DNA of 64,000 nucleotides from Planctomycetales bacterium (GTDB taxonomy: Bacteria; Planctomycetota; Planctomycetia; Isosphaerales; Isosphaeraceae): NCBI GenBank assembly GCA_027452145.1, contig DAIDHB010000219.1:1-64000 (forward strand), written 5' to 3'. Below the pieces are notes generated by a model. That model ran no database searches. It was given only the letters and a program-made list of their open reading frames with translations, and was not told the DNA's origin. Position 1 is the stretch's first letter. The number at the start of each line of letters is the position of its first letter. Of this stretch, positions 50,839-58,627 are shown one piece after another. A program made the position numbers and the translations under genes.

Positions 50839-52212
50839 ATGCGAAGTCCGACCTGCCCGAGCGGATCCGGCCGCAGCCCCTTCCGATTCCGAACCCCGAT
50901 CGCCGCGGGCCTGGCGTTGATCGTCGTCCTGGGCGGGGCCGGTGCGGCGAGGGCCCAGCGGGCCGCGGGCGATCAGGCCGGGCCTCGACTTCCGGGCACG
51001 ATCGACCGCGCCCCCGAATGGGCCGGGCCGGATGCGCCGTTCGACCTGAAAGCGTACTTCGCCCCAGTGCCCGCGGGGCGCAATGCCGCGCCGCTGTACC
51101 TCGATGCCCTGTTCGAATTCGGCCACGAGGTCGAATACTGCTTCCCCCCGGGGCCCGAGCGCAATCGCCGCGCCGCCGCCGCCAGGGATCGTATGGCTCG
51201 TTACATGAAACTGCTCACGCGGATGCGAGAGGACGAGTCGGCCGTGTCCGACGCGGACATCAACGCGGTCATCGCGATGTACGGCGAGGGGCTCCGCAAG
51301 GTCGCCGAGGCGCAGAAGCGAGATCGCTGCGACTTCGGGCTGACGATCCAGGCGGACGGGCTCGTCGCGCACGCCCAGTCGGCCCGGCAGGTCGCGCGGA
51401 TCGCGTCGCTGCGGGTCCGGCAGGCGGTCAAGCGCGGCGACTTCGACGCCGCCATCGATGACGTGAAGATGGTCCTGCGGCTCTCCCGCGATCTCCGGCC
51501 GCACGGCGTGATCATCGACCAGCTCGTCGCCGACGCGATCGTCGTCGTCGTGTGCAGCGACCACGCGAAGACGATCCTCGCCGCGACGAACCTGCGCGTG
51601 ACCGACTGCGACCGGCTCCTCAAGGTGTTCCTCGACCACGAGGCCGCGAGCCCTAATGGCTACGTCGAGGGCCTGCGCGCCGAGTATCTCTTCGGCCTCG
51701 CCGCGACCCGGCAGGTTGCCGAGTCGAAATCGGCGCGAGTGCGGGCCGCTCTGCCCAATGTCGAGCGGGCCGCCCGCGAATCGAGCGACTTCTACCGCGC
51801 GATGCTGGCGCTCGACGGCCAGCCCTATGCCCCGCGCCTCGCCGCGACCGAGAAGCTTTCGCTCAAGCCCGGCGGGGCCCAGATCGGCCCGATGCTCGGT
51901 GCCTTCGTCCAGGCGACGGGGCGGACCGGCGCGACCATCCGGGCCACCGAATGCCTGATCGTCATGCGGCGGTGGGAGCTGAAGCACCGTGGCCTGCCCC
52001 GCGCGCTTTTGCTGCCCGTCAAGGAGGCCGGCCTCAAGGCGATCCCGCTCGACCCCTACGACGGCCAGCCGATGCGGGTGGGCGTCTTCGAGGACGACAC
52101 GGTGGTGTACTCCGTCGGCAAGGACGGCCGCGACGACAAGGGCCGGCGCGACAGCCGCTTCGACACCCAGCCCGGCGACCTCATCTACCGCATGACGAAG
52201 AACCCGCGTTAG
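50839..52212 (+). CDS. secreted protein of unknown function
   Basis: 457 residues from ATG 50839, which gives a signal peptide (RFRTPIAAGLALIVVLGGAG AARA cut). The mature part starts with a proline-rich stretch, then NAAPLYLDALFEFGHEVEY, long helices (FDAAIDDVKMVLRLSRDLRP, IDQLVADAIVVVVCSDHAKT) and, at the C-terminus, PYDGQPMRVGVFEDDTVVYS, VGKDGRDDKGRRDSRFDT, GDLIYRM. The last segment resembles the end of pseudopilin-like or DUF1559-type planctomycete proteins. No enzyme motif was recognised. Convergent with the Ntn hydrolase gene, 13 bases apart. Confidence 0.6.
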   Translation: MRSPTCPSGSGRSPFRFRTPIAAGLALIVVLGGAGAARAQRAAGDQAGPRLPGTIDRAPEWAGPDAPFDLKAYFAPVPAGRNAAPLYLDALFEFGHEVEYCFPPGPERNRRAAAARDRMARYMKLLTRMREDESAVSDADINAVIAMYGEGLRKVAEAQKRDRCDFGLTIQADGLVAHAQSARQVARIASLRVRQAVKRGDFDAAIDDVKMVLRLSRDLRPHGVIIDQLVADAIVVVVCSDHAKTILAATNLRVTDCDRLLKVFLDHEAASPNGYVEGLRAEYLFGLAATRQVAESKSARVRAALPNVERAARESSDFYRAMLALDGQPYAPRLAATEKLSLKPGGAQIGPMLGAFVQATGRTGATIRATECLIVMRRWELKHRGLPRALLLPVKEAGLKAIPLDPYDGQPMRVGVFEDDTVVYSVGKDGRDDKGRRDSRFDTQPGDLIYRMTKNPR

Positions 52213-52225
52213 CGGTCTGACCGCC

Positions 52226-53317
52226 TCAACGCGCGGTCCCGGTGACGTCCTCGAACCGCTCCGCTCCGCGGATCGGGATCGTCTTCACGTCCTTCGCGTC
52301 CAGGTCCAGCGATTTCAGCTCGATCATGCGAATCCGGCTGTTGTCGAAGGTGCGGAAGTAATATCGCAGGTTCTTCAGGTCCGAGGCAGCCGTCCAGAGC
52401 GTGTAGTCGGCGACCGGCTTGCCATTCTCGACGCTGCGGGCCGCACCTTTGGGGATGTCGAACTGGTTGAGGATGTGGAACGCCTGGAGAACGCCCTCGC
52501 GGGCGGTGTCCGCCGGCAGGGCCGACCGCGAGAACGCCACGGCCCGGACGAACCGCGACGGCGGCGTGAAGTCGCCCGGCAGGCCGAGCAGGCCGGCCCC
52601 CTGTCCCAGCGCCTTGAACTCCTTCCCGGCGACGTCCAGCGGCGGCACGTCGCTCACCGTCAGGTTCACGTAGTTGCTCAGGTTGGTCATGTGCCAGTCG
52701 AAGGTGGGTGAGTTGGTCAGCACGCCCAGCGGGTTGCGGTGGACCTTCAGCTCGCCGCCGACATGCTCCAGAACCATCGAGCGGCCCGAGGCGTCGGTGA
52801 CGATGAAATGCACCGGCAGCACGAAGCCGAACTCCTTGAAGACAACGGGCCCCACCCGGACGCCCCGCGCGGCCTCGACGGCCTCGCCCGCGTCCGCGCA
52901 CGTCCCCAGCAAGAACCCGGCCAGCTCGTGAGGCGCCACCGCCCGGACCTCGTCCGCCGCCGCGATCGCCTGGTAGCCGGCAAATCCGGGGAAGTAGAAG
53001 ACGCCGACGTGAAGCCCCCTCTCGTTGAGCCCGTCAACCAGAAGAGGCTGGCCGAAAGCATTCATCCCGACGCTCGCATACCGGGACCGCCAGCGCAGGC
53101 CCGGCCGGCCCGCCGGGGTCGATCCCACGTGATCCCTCCCCCGCGGCACGACGATCACCTCCGACCGGATGTCCACGGCGAACTCCAGCGTCCGCGCGAA
53201 GATGACCGAGCCGTCCCCGGCCCTGATCGTGATCCCGGTGCACGCCGGGGCGGGCCACGCCCAGGCCAGCAGCACGAGGGCCGTCGGGATCGCAAGCGCC
53301 AATGTGGTTCGATGCAC
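52226..53317 (-). CDS. linear amide C-N hydrolase (choloylglycine hydrolase family), secreted
   Basis: 363 residues from GTG 53317. A signal peptide ends at ALVLLAWAWPAPA, and the next residue, Cys (PACTGITIRAGDGSVIFART), is the expected N-terminal nucleophile of an Ntn hydrolase; Arg in FARTLEF and Asn-rich GVLTNSPTFDWHM fit the family that contains bile-salt hydrolases and penicillin V acylases. A hydrolysable amide substrate is likely but not known. A second secreted Ntn hydrolase lies at 58628. Confidence 0.85.
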   Translation of the reverse strand: MHRTTLALAIPTALVLLAWAWPAPACTGITIRAGDGSVIFARTLEFAVDIRSEVIVVPRGRDHVGSTPAGRPGLRWRSRYASVGMNAFGQPLLVDGLNERGLHVGVFYFPGFAGYQAIAAADEVRAVAPHELAGFLLGTCADAGEAVEAARGVRVGPVVFKEFGFVLPVHFIVTDASGRSMVLEHVGGELKVHRNPLGVLTNSPTFDWHMTNLSNYVNLTVSDVPPLDVAGKEFKALGQGAGLLGLPGDFTPPSRFVRAVAFSRSALPADTAREGVLQAFHILNQFDIPKGAARSVENGKPVADYTLWTAASDLKNLRYYFRTFDNSRIRMIELKSLDLDAKDVKTIPIRGAERFEDVTGTAR

Positions 53318-53644
53318 GGGTGAGAATCCTTGCGGCTTCGGAGGATCGGGTGACAGGATCCGCGACCCAGAACGTCAGGCCGAACTCGCGACCGACCTGC
53401 CTCGACCGCCCGGCGAGCCATCTCGGTCCCGCACACCCCGCTATCAGCAGGATAGGACGGCCGACCGCCCCCGTCCAGCTTCCCCAGCCCGACCAACTCA
53501 CAGCCCCTGCCAGCCGCCGTTTCTTGAGCCGAAGAGCAGTAGATTTCCCATTTTATCTAGTTTATCATCCTGGGTGGTTATGACCTGGATTGTCGGGTCG
53601 CTATTCGCTCGTTTCATCGAGCCCGGGATGAAGGGGGGCTGGTC
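53318..53644. other. 327-bp divergent intergenic region
   Basis: Separates the Ntn hydrolase (leftward) from the arylsulfotransferase-like gene. It is AT-richer than its surroundings around 53545-53600, as a promoter region might be; no clean -35/-10 was found by eye. The ribosome-binding site AAGGGGGG lies at 53630-53637. Confidence 0.5.
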
Positions 53645-55252
53645 GTGGGAGCCTGCGCTGGCAACTGGGTGATCAGGACGTTCAGGTTCTTCTGTGCTCA
53701 TTCGAAGCGGGGTTCCCGCGCTCGCACGCGGCGTCCCGGGGGCGCACCGGCGAGGCTGGAGGCCCTCGAGGGACGCGAGCTGCTGAGCGGGGTGTGGAAC
53801 TTCGCGAGCGCGCCGGGGCAACAGCCGATGCAGGCGAACGTGTTGACGCTCAGGCCGGGCGCTTCGCTGAATCCGATCTTTGTCTCGCCCTACGACCAGT
53901 CATCGAACCCGGGGCTGCTGGTCGGTCAGACCGGCCCGCTGATCATGGACGCCTCGGGCAACCCGATCTGGTTTCACCCGCTTTCCAACCACAACAAGTA
54001 CCAGGCGATCGATTTTCAGGCCCAGACCCTGTACGGCAAGCCCGTGCTGACCTGGTGGCAGGGGACGATCTCGGGGATCCAGCCGAGTAATCTACCCCCC
54101 GGATCGGCGCTGCCGGGCGGGCACTTCGTCGTCTACAACCAGCATTATCGCCAGATCGCGTCGGTCCAGGCGCCGAAGGGATTCGCGGTGGACGAGCACG
54201 AGCTGCTGCTCACGCCGGCGGGGGACGCCTACATCATCGCCACGAAGCCCGTCCGGGCCAACCTGACCCCCTACGGCGGGCTCAGCAGCGGGGTGTTCCA
54301 GGACCCGTTCGTGCTGGAGATCAGCCTGCGGACCGGCCGGGTGATCTACTCGTGGAACATGGCCGCGCACGTCCCGCTGAGCGATACGTACTCGCCGGTC
54401 CCCACCGCCCCGAATCACCCGTGGGACGTCTATCACGCCAATTCGATCGCGCTGAGCCCGGACGGCTCGCAGCTCCTGGTCTCCGCGCGGAATACCTGGG
54501 GGATCTACGATATCAGCCGGGCGTCGGGCCAGATCCTCTGGCAGGTCGGCGGCAAGGAGAGCCAGTTCACCATGCCGTCGAGCCTGGTCACCGGCCCAGA
54601 TGGTTCGGCATTCCAGTACCAGCATGATGCGCGGTACACGCCCGGCGGGATCAGCCTCTTCGACGACGGCGGCCAGGGCGCTCCGCCCAACGGCGGTCCG
54701 TATGGCCCCGGGCGGGCCCTGTTCCTCAACCTCAACTTCCAGAACCACACGGCGAGCCTCGCAAGTCCGCCCGACTACCACAACCCGGCGCTGTATCCGA
54801 ACAGCCAGGGGAACACCCAGCTCCTCCCGAACGGAAACGCCTTCGTCGGCTGGGGTTCGGATACCGGATCCGGCGGGGTCCTCAGCTCGTACTTCACCGA
54901 GTATTCCCCCGGCGGGAAGGTCCTCGCCGACTACTCCCTGGCCGGCCAGGATATCTCCTACCGCGCCTTCAGCTATCCGTGGGTGGGGATCCCGCACCTC
55001 AAGCCCTCGGTGGCCGCCGGCGTCGCGAACGGCCAGACGACCGTGTACGCCTCGTGGAACGGGTCGACCGAGACGACCGCCTGGGAGCTGCTCGCCGGCC
55101 CGACCCGGAACTCGCTGAAACCCGTCCTGACCGCGCCGCGCACGGGCTTCGAGACGGCGATCACCACCGCGAACCCGGGGCCCTTCTACAAGGTCCTGGC
55201 GATCGGCGCCGGCGACGTCATCCTCAGGTCCTCGGGCATCGTCCGCGCCTGA
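53645..55252 (+). CDS. arylsulfotransferase-like secreted beta-propeller protein
   Basis: 535 residues from GTG 53645 (GTG 53669 is possible). RLEALEGRELLSGVWNFASA carries the planctomycete LEPR-type motif found at the N-terminus of extracellular proteins. The rest is a propeller of the ASST (arylsulfate sulfotransferase) type: IMDASGNPIWFHPLSNHNKY, AVDEHELLLTPAGDAYIIAT, DVYHANSIALSPDGSQLLVS, ILWQVGGKESQF, QYQHDARYTPGGISLFDDGG and GNTQLLPNGNAFVGWGSDTG. The paired His in EHELLL and YQHDARY fit the catalytic and binding histidines of that family. A sulfotransferase reaction is inferred from the fold; a nonenzymatic propeller is also possible. Confidence 0.78.
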   Translation: MGACAGNWVIRTFRFFCAHSKRGSRARTRRPGGAPARLEALEGRELLSGVWNFASAPGQQPMQANVLTLRPGASLNPIFVSPYDQSSNPGLLVGQTGPLIMDASGNPIWFHPLSNHNKYQAIDFQAQTLYGKPVLTWWQGTISGIQPSNLPPGSALPGGHFVVYNQHYRQIASVQAPKGFAVDEHELLLTPAGDAYIIATKPVRANLTPYGGLSSGVFQDPFVLEISLRTGRVIYSWNMAAHVPLSDTYSPVPTAPNHPWDVYHANSIALSPDGSQLLVSARNTWGIYDISRASGQILWQVGGKESQFTMPSSLVTGPDGSAFQYQHDARYTPGGISLFDDGGQGAPPNGGPYGPGRALFLNLNFQNHTASLASPPDYHNPALYPNSQGNTQLLPNGNAFVGWGSDTGSGGVLSSYFTEYSPGGKVLADYSLAGQDISYRAFSYPWVGIPHLKPSVAAGVANGQTTVYASWNGSTETTAWELLAGPTRNSLKPVLTAPRTGFETAITTANPGPFYKVLAIGAGDVILRSSGIVRA

Positions 55253-55255
55253 ACG

Positions 55256-55401
55256 GCGAACCGGCGACGTCAGGCGCCGGGTCATGGCACTCGGGCCAGC
55301 CGCCAACGTCATCGGCCTCCTGGCGAACCGGCGACGTCAGGCGCCGGGTCATCCCTCGAGAGAAGCACCCGGCGACTCACGTCGCCGGTTCGCCGGGTCG
55401 A
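55256..55401. repeat. three GGCGAC/GTCGCC palindromic repeats
   Basis: Copies at 55256-55285, 55322-55352 and (inverted) 55366-55401 share GAACCGGCGACGT...GCCGGGTC. They occupy the 168-bp gap between the ASST-like stop and the SMR-like stop. Other copies lie at 58469-58500, 60295-60323 and 62718-62930. Confidence 0.85.
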
Positions 55402-55420
55402 TCGATCAATCGGCCGAGAC

Positions 55421-55756
55421 TCAGGCGAACCTCATCAGCAGGATCAGCGAGCCGATTGCCATCGCCAGGCCGGCGGCCTCGTAGGCATTCAGCGGCTGGC
55501 GGAACGCCGCGACGCCCACGCCGGTCAGCAGCAGGATCATCGACACCGAATACACCGCGCCGATGGTCGCCAGCTTCAGGTGGCGCATCACATACACCCA
55601 GCCGAACGCCGTCGACGCATACACGACGAACCCCAGGTAGAACCACCCGCTCCGGAGTGGATTCTTCTGCTCGCTGGCCAGCTTGAGCAAGTAGTCGCCG
55701 ACGACCCCGACGACGCTGAAACCGACGGTCACGAGCAGGGGCAGATGGTTCTTCAT
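55421..55756 (-). CDS. SMR/EamA-like small membrane transporter
   Basis: 111 residues from ATG 55756; the longer frame to 55882 lacks a credible start. Four transmembrane segments: LPLLVTVGFSVVGVVGDYLL, FYLGFVVYASTAFGWVYVM, IGAVYSVSMILLLTGVGVAA and AAGLAMAIGSLILLMRF. Size and topology match small multidrug-resistance/DMT transporters, although the conserved membrane Glu of SMR pumps is not evident in the first segment (Asp in VVGDYLL instead). Substrate unknown. Confidence 0.75.
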   Translation of the reverse strand: MKNHLPLLVTVGFSVVGVVGDYLLKLASEQKNPLRSGWFYLGFVVYASTAFGWVYVMRHLKLATIGAVYSVSMILLLTGVGVAAFRQPLNAYEAAGLAMAIGSLILLMRFA

Positions 55757-55944
55757 GCCTGGACCTTCGACGGTCGAGAACGATTGTCCATCGGCGCCGG
55801 GGCCGCGGGTCAACCGTCGTGCCGCGCCGCGCCCGCCGCGGTGGCGGGTCGAATCCCGCCGTTCGACAGAGGATAATGGCACGGCACCGCCGCGGCCAGC
55901 ACCTTCGGCGACCGATGTTCGACCAGCACGTTCGGAGAATGCCC

Positions 55945-56295
55945 ATGAGTACCGTCTCCCGCTTCCTGCGGCGCGACCCCGCCGACGTCGAGCCCTGGGC
56001 CGAGACCTGCGGCCAGATTCGGCCCCTCGTCGAGGAGCAGGATGAGGCCGCGGCCGAGATCCACCACGTCGAGATCCACGACGCCAAGCTCCACTACCAC
56101 GAGCACACCGACGAGTTCTACTACATCATCGACGGCCAGGGCACGATGATCCTCGACGGCGAGGAGATCGAGCTGCACCGAGGCGTGGTGGTCTATGTGC
56201 CCCGGGGCGTGCGGCACAAGGCCGTGGGCAAGCTGACCGTCCTGACCGTCTGCATCCCCAGGGGCGTCCTGCACGACGTCCACGAGGTGGAGTGA
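55945..56295 (+). CDS. cupin-domain protein
   Basis: 116 residues from ATG 55945 (alternative 55939); CGGAGAATGCCC lies upstream. The cupin motifs are HYHEHTDEFYYIIDGQG (motif 1, G(X)5HXH(X)3-4E(X)6G-like) and HRGVVVYVPRGVRHKAVG (motif 2), with His and Glu ligands for a metal. First of four closely packed genes (gaps 7, -4 and 30 bases), so probably one operon with the propeller, the hydratase and the CMD protein. Function unknown; a sugar- or small-acid-binding or isomerase role is plausible. Confidence 0.85.
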   Translation: MSTVSRFLRRDPADVEPWAETCGQIRPLVEEQDEAAAEIHHVEIHDAKLHYHEHTDEFYYIIDGQGTMILDGEEIELHRGVVVYVPRGVRHKAVGKLTVLTVCIPRGVLHDVHEVE

Positions 56296-56302
56296 GCCGC
56301 CA

Positions 56303-57322
56303 ATGCGATCGATCTTGACGTCGCTTCTGCTTCTCGTCCCGACGGCGTGCGTGGCGCAGGCCGTCGATTCTCCCGAGGCCCTCGCCGCGCCGCCGGCGCA
56401 GGCCCAGGCCGGCGACCCGGTGACGGCGCGCGCCTCGCCGCGGCGGCCCGAGATCCGCAAGCTCGGCACGCTGGACGTCGACCTGGTGGAGGCAACTCCG
56501 ATCGTCTTCAAGGACCGGCTCTATCGCTTCGAGTACGTCCGCAAGGAGTACAAACCGAACACCAGCGGCGACACCTATTTTCGCTTCATCGACGTCGAGA
56601 CCGGCGAGGCGACCCCGGCCTTCGCGCGTGGTTATGACCTGGGGTGTGCCCATGTCGAGGGCAACTCGATGTGGGCCTTCGGCGTCGACCAGTGGGACGG
56701 CTCGAAGATCGCCGCGTTCCGCTCGACCGACCTGAAGACATGGGAGCAGTTCCCGGCCCTCGAGCTGCCCGGCTGGGGGCTGTTCAACACGTCGGTCTGC
56801 AAGGCCGGCGATCGCTCCATCATGGCGATCGAGGTCGGCCGGCCGCCCGAGGTCGTTGGCGTGCCGTTCACGACGCGCTTCGCCGAGTCGACCGACCTGA
56901 AGTCGTGGAAGCTCCTGCCGGAGGATCGGGTCTTCACGAAGGAACGATACTCGGCCTGCCCGTCGATCCGCTTCCTCGACGGGATGTTCTACATGACCTA
57001 CCTCGAGACGAAGCCTGGCCCGCGGTACGAGACGCACATCGTCCGGTCGAAGGACCTGATCCGCTGGGAGTCGAGCCCGCTCAACCCGATCCTGGCGGCT
57101 TCCGAGGCCGACAAAACCATCGCCAACCCGAAGCTGACCGCCGAGCAGCGGGCGAAGATCGCCGCCGCGGTGGACCGGAACAACTCCGATGTGGACTTCT
57201 GCGAGTTCCGCGGCCGGACGATCATCAATTACAGTTGGGGCAACCAGCAGGGGACGGAGTTCCTCGCGGAGGCGGTGTACGACGGGCCCCTGGCGAGCTT
57301 CCTGCGGGGATTCTTCCAGTGA
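56303..57322 (+). CDS. secreted five-bladed propeller, GH43/GH32-like
   Basis: 339 residues with a signal peptide (MRSILTSLLLLVPTACVAQA). A propeller of glycosidase type: IVFKDRLYRFEYVRKEY, GCAHVEGNSMWAFGVDQWDG, FRSTDLKTWEQFP, ACPSIRFLDGMFYMTYLETK, IVRSKDLIRWESSP and INYSWGNQQGTEFL. The repeated S-x-D-L-x-x-W signature is typical of GH43/GH32/GH117-like and related proteins. Which Asp/Glu are catalytic could not be assigned. The stop overlaps the start of the hydratase gene. Confidence 0.72.
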   Translation: MRSILTSLLLLVPTACVAQAVDSPEALAAPPAQAQAGDPVTARASPRRPEIRKLGTLDVDLVEATPIVFKDRLYRFEYVRKEYKPNTSGDTYFRFIDVETGEATPAFARGYDLGCAHVEGNSMWAFGVDQWDGSKIAAFRSTDLKTWEQFPALELPGWGLFNTSVCKAGDRSIMAIEVGRPPEVVGVPFTTRFAESTDLKSWKLLPEDRVFTKERYSACPSIRFLDGMFYMTYLETKPGPRYETHIVRSKDLIRWESSPLNPILAASEADKTIANPKLTAEQRAKIAAAVDRNNSDVDFCEFRGRTIINYSWGNQQGTEFLAEAVYDGPLASFLRGFFQ

Positions 57323-58101
57323 GCCCCGACGAGGTGCGACGGATCGCGACATCGCTGCTGGCCGGACTCGACGCCCGGACGCCGGGGACGCCCTCGTGCT
57401 GGCTGTCGAAACTGTCGATCGCCGATGCCTTTGAAGTCCAGGCGGAGGTGAGCCGGCTCCGCGAGGCTCGGGGCGAGCGGGTCATCGGCTACAAGGTGGG
57501 CTGCACGGGTCGGCCGATCCAGGAACAGTTGAACGTGCGCGAGCCGATCTTCGGCCGGCTCTTTGACACCGGATGCTTCCGCTCGGGCTCGCGGCTCTCG
57601 CACGCGGCCTTCGCCAATCTCGCCGTCGAGGGCGAGCTGGCGGTGCGGCTCGGCCGCGACCTGTCGGGGCCGGATATCTCGGCGGACGCCTGCCGCGAGG
57701 CGATCGACGCGGCCTTTCCCGTGATCGAGCTGCACCACCACGTCGTGCCGGCGGATTGGCCCCCGGCGCATTGGCTGGTCGCGAGCGGGGGCATGCACGC
57801 GGGATTCGTTTTCGACGAGGCGGCATCGGCGGGTCGGGTATCATCGGGCCACGCCGAACGCCTGAGCGTCCGCATCGACGAGACCACCGTCGGCGACGCG
57901 CACGGACCCGAGGCTCTCGTCGACCCGGTCGAGTCGCTACGATGGTTATGCGGGCGGCTGGCAAGGTCGGGCCTATCGCTCCGGGCCGGCCAGACCGTCC
58001 TCACCGGCTCGCCCCTGAACCTCTATCCGGCCGGACCCGGCAGCCGCATCGAGGTCGAGACGCCCCCGCTCGGATCGGCCCGCGTCGAGATCGTCCCTTG
58101 A
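57319..58101 (+). CDS. 2-keto-4-pentenoate hydratase / FAH-family protein
   Basis: 260 residues from GTG 57319, whose GTGA overlaps the propeller stop by four bases. VIGYKVGCTGRPIQEQLNVR, EPIFGRLFDTGCF, VEGELAVRLGRDLSGP, IDAAFPVIELHHHVVP, LVASGGMHAGFVF and GQTVLTGSPLNLYPAGPGSR match the MhpD-like branch of the fumarylacetoacetate hydrolase superfamily, with the metal site in EGELAVRLGRD and the Lys in GYKVG. It hydrates or decarboxylates 2-oxo acids in catabolism of aromatic or sugar-acid compounds; the exact substrate is unknown. Confidence 0.85.
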   Translation: MSPDEVRRIATSLLAGLDARTPGTPSCWLSKLSIADAFEVQAEVSRLREARGERVIGYKVGCTGRPIQEQLNVREPIFGRLFDTGCFRSGSRLSHAAFANLAVEGELAVRLGRDLSGPDISADACREAIDAAFPVIELHHHVVPADWPPAHWLVASGGMHAGFVFDEAASAGRVSSGHAERLSVRIDETTVGDAHGPEALVDPVESLRWLCGRLARSGLSLRAGQTVLTGSPLNLYPAGPGSRIEVETPPLGSARVEIVP

Positions 58102-58131
58102 CCACCTGGTCTCATTTCGAGGAGTTTCCCC

Positions 58132-58452
58132 ATGCCCTATGATGGCGCACTGGTGCAGGACTACCTGGGCAAGACTCACGCCGGCTCGTTGCTGACCGAC
58201 CGCGAGAAGCACCTGGTCGGGCTGGCGGTCACGATGACGCGCGGCTGTCAGGTCTGCACGCGGAACCGGAGCGTCAAGGCCCGCGCGGCCGGCATCGGCG
58301 ACGAGGTCATCAACGCCCTGGTCGAGGTCGTCGCCGCGGTCAACGCCGGCGTCACGGCGGCCACGGCGCGCGAAGCGTTCCGGGTCGCCGACGAATCGGA
58401 GGCCGAGGCATGCGGCACGCTGTGCTCGGCGGAAGGGTCCAACGGCCGCTGA
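58132..58452 (+). CDS. carboxymuconolactone decarboxylase (AhpD-like) family protein
   Basis: 106 residues; CGAGGAGTTTCCCC precedes ATG 58132. LTDREKHLVGLAVTMTRGCQ and VCTRNRSVKARAAGIGDEVI match the CMD fold. The CxxC pair (CQVC) is kept, but the His three residues after the second Cys in AhpD (C-x-x-H) is Asn here (CTRN), so AhpD-type peroxidase activity is doubtful. A second CxxxxC-like pair (CGTLC) is at the C-terminus. Last of the four-gene set. Confidence 0.85.
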   Translation: MPYDGALVQDYLGKTHAGSLLTDREKHLVGLAVTMTRGCQVCTRNRSVKARAAGIGDEVINALVEVVAAVNAGVTAATAREAFRVADESEAEACGTLCSAEGSNGR

Positions 58453-58468
58453 CGGAGAACCTCGGGAA

Positions 58469-58500
58469 GGCGAACCGGCGACGTCGGTCGTCGGCTCGGG
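58469..58500. repeat. GGCGAC-type palindromic repeat
   Basis: GGCGAACCGGCGACGTCGGTCG followed by TCGGCTCGGG; a degenerate copy of the family at 55256, 60295 and 62718. Confidence 0.7.
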
Positions 58501-58627
58501 TCAGGGCCGCCCATCCGAGCCCGGACCGTTGGCGCTCGATCCGCTTCACCTGACCCGCTTCGGGCGGTATGCTCGAACCGCCCGGGAAGCCGACGCTCGC
58601 CGGACCCTACAAGCAAGGAGATTCCCC

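Noticed and set aside
58132-58452. Calling the CMD protein an AhpD alkylhydroperoxidase.
   Set aside because: The proton-relay His after CxxC is Asn here, so peroxidase function is not supported.
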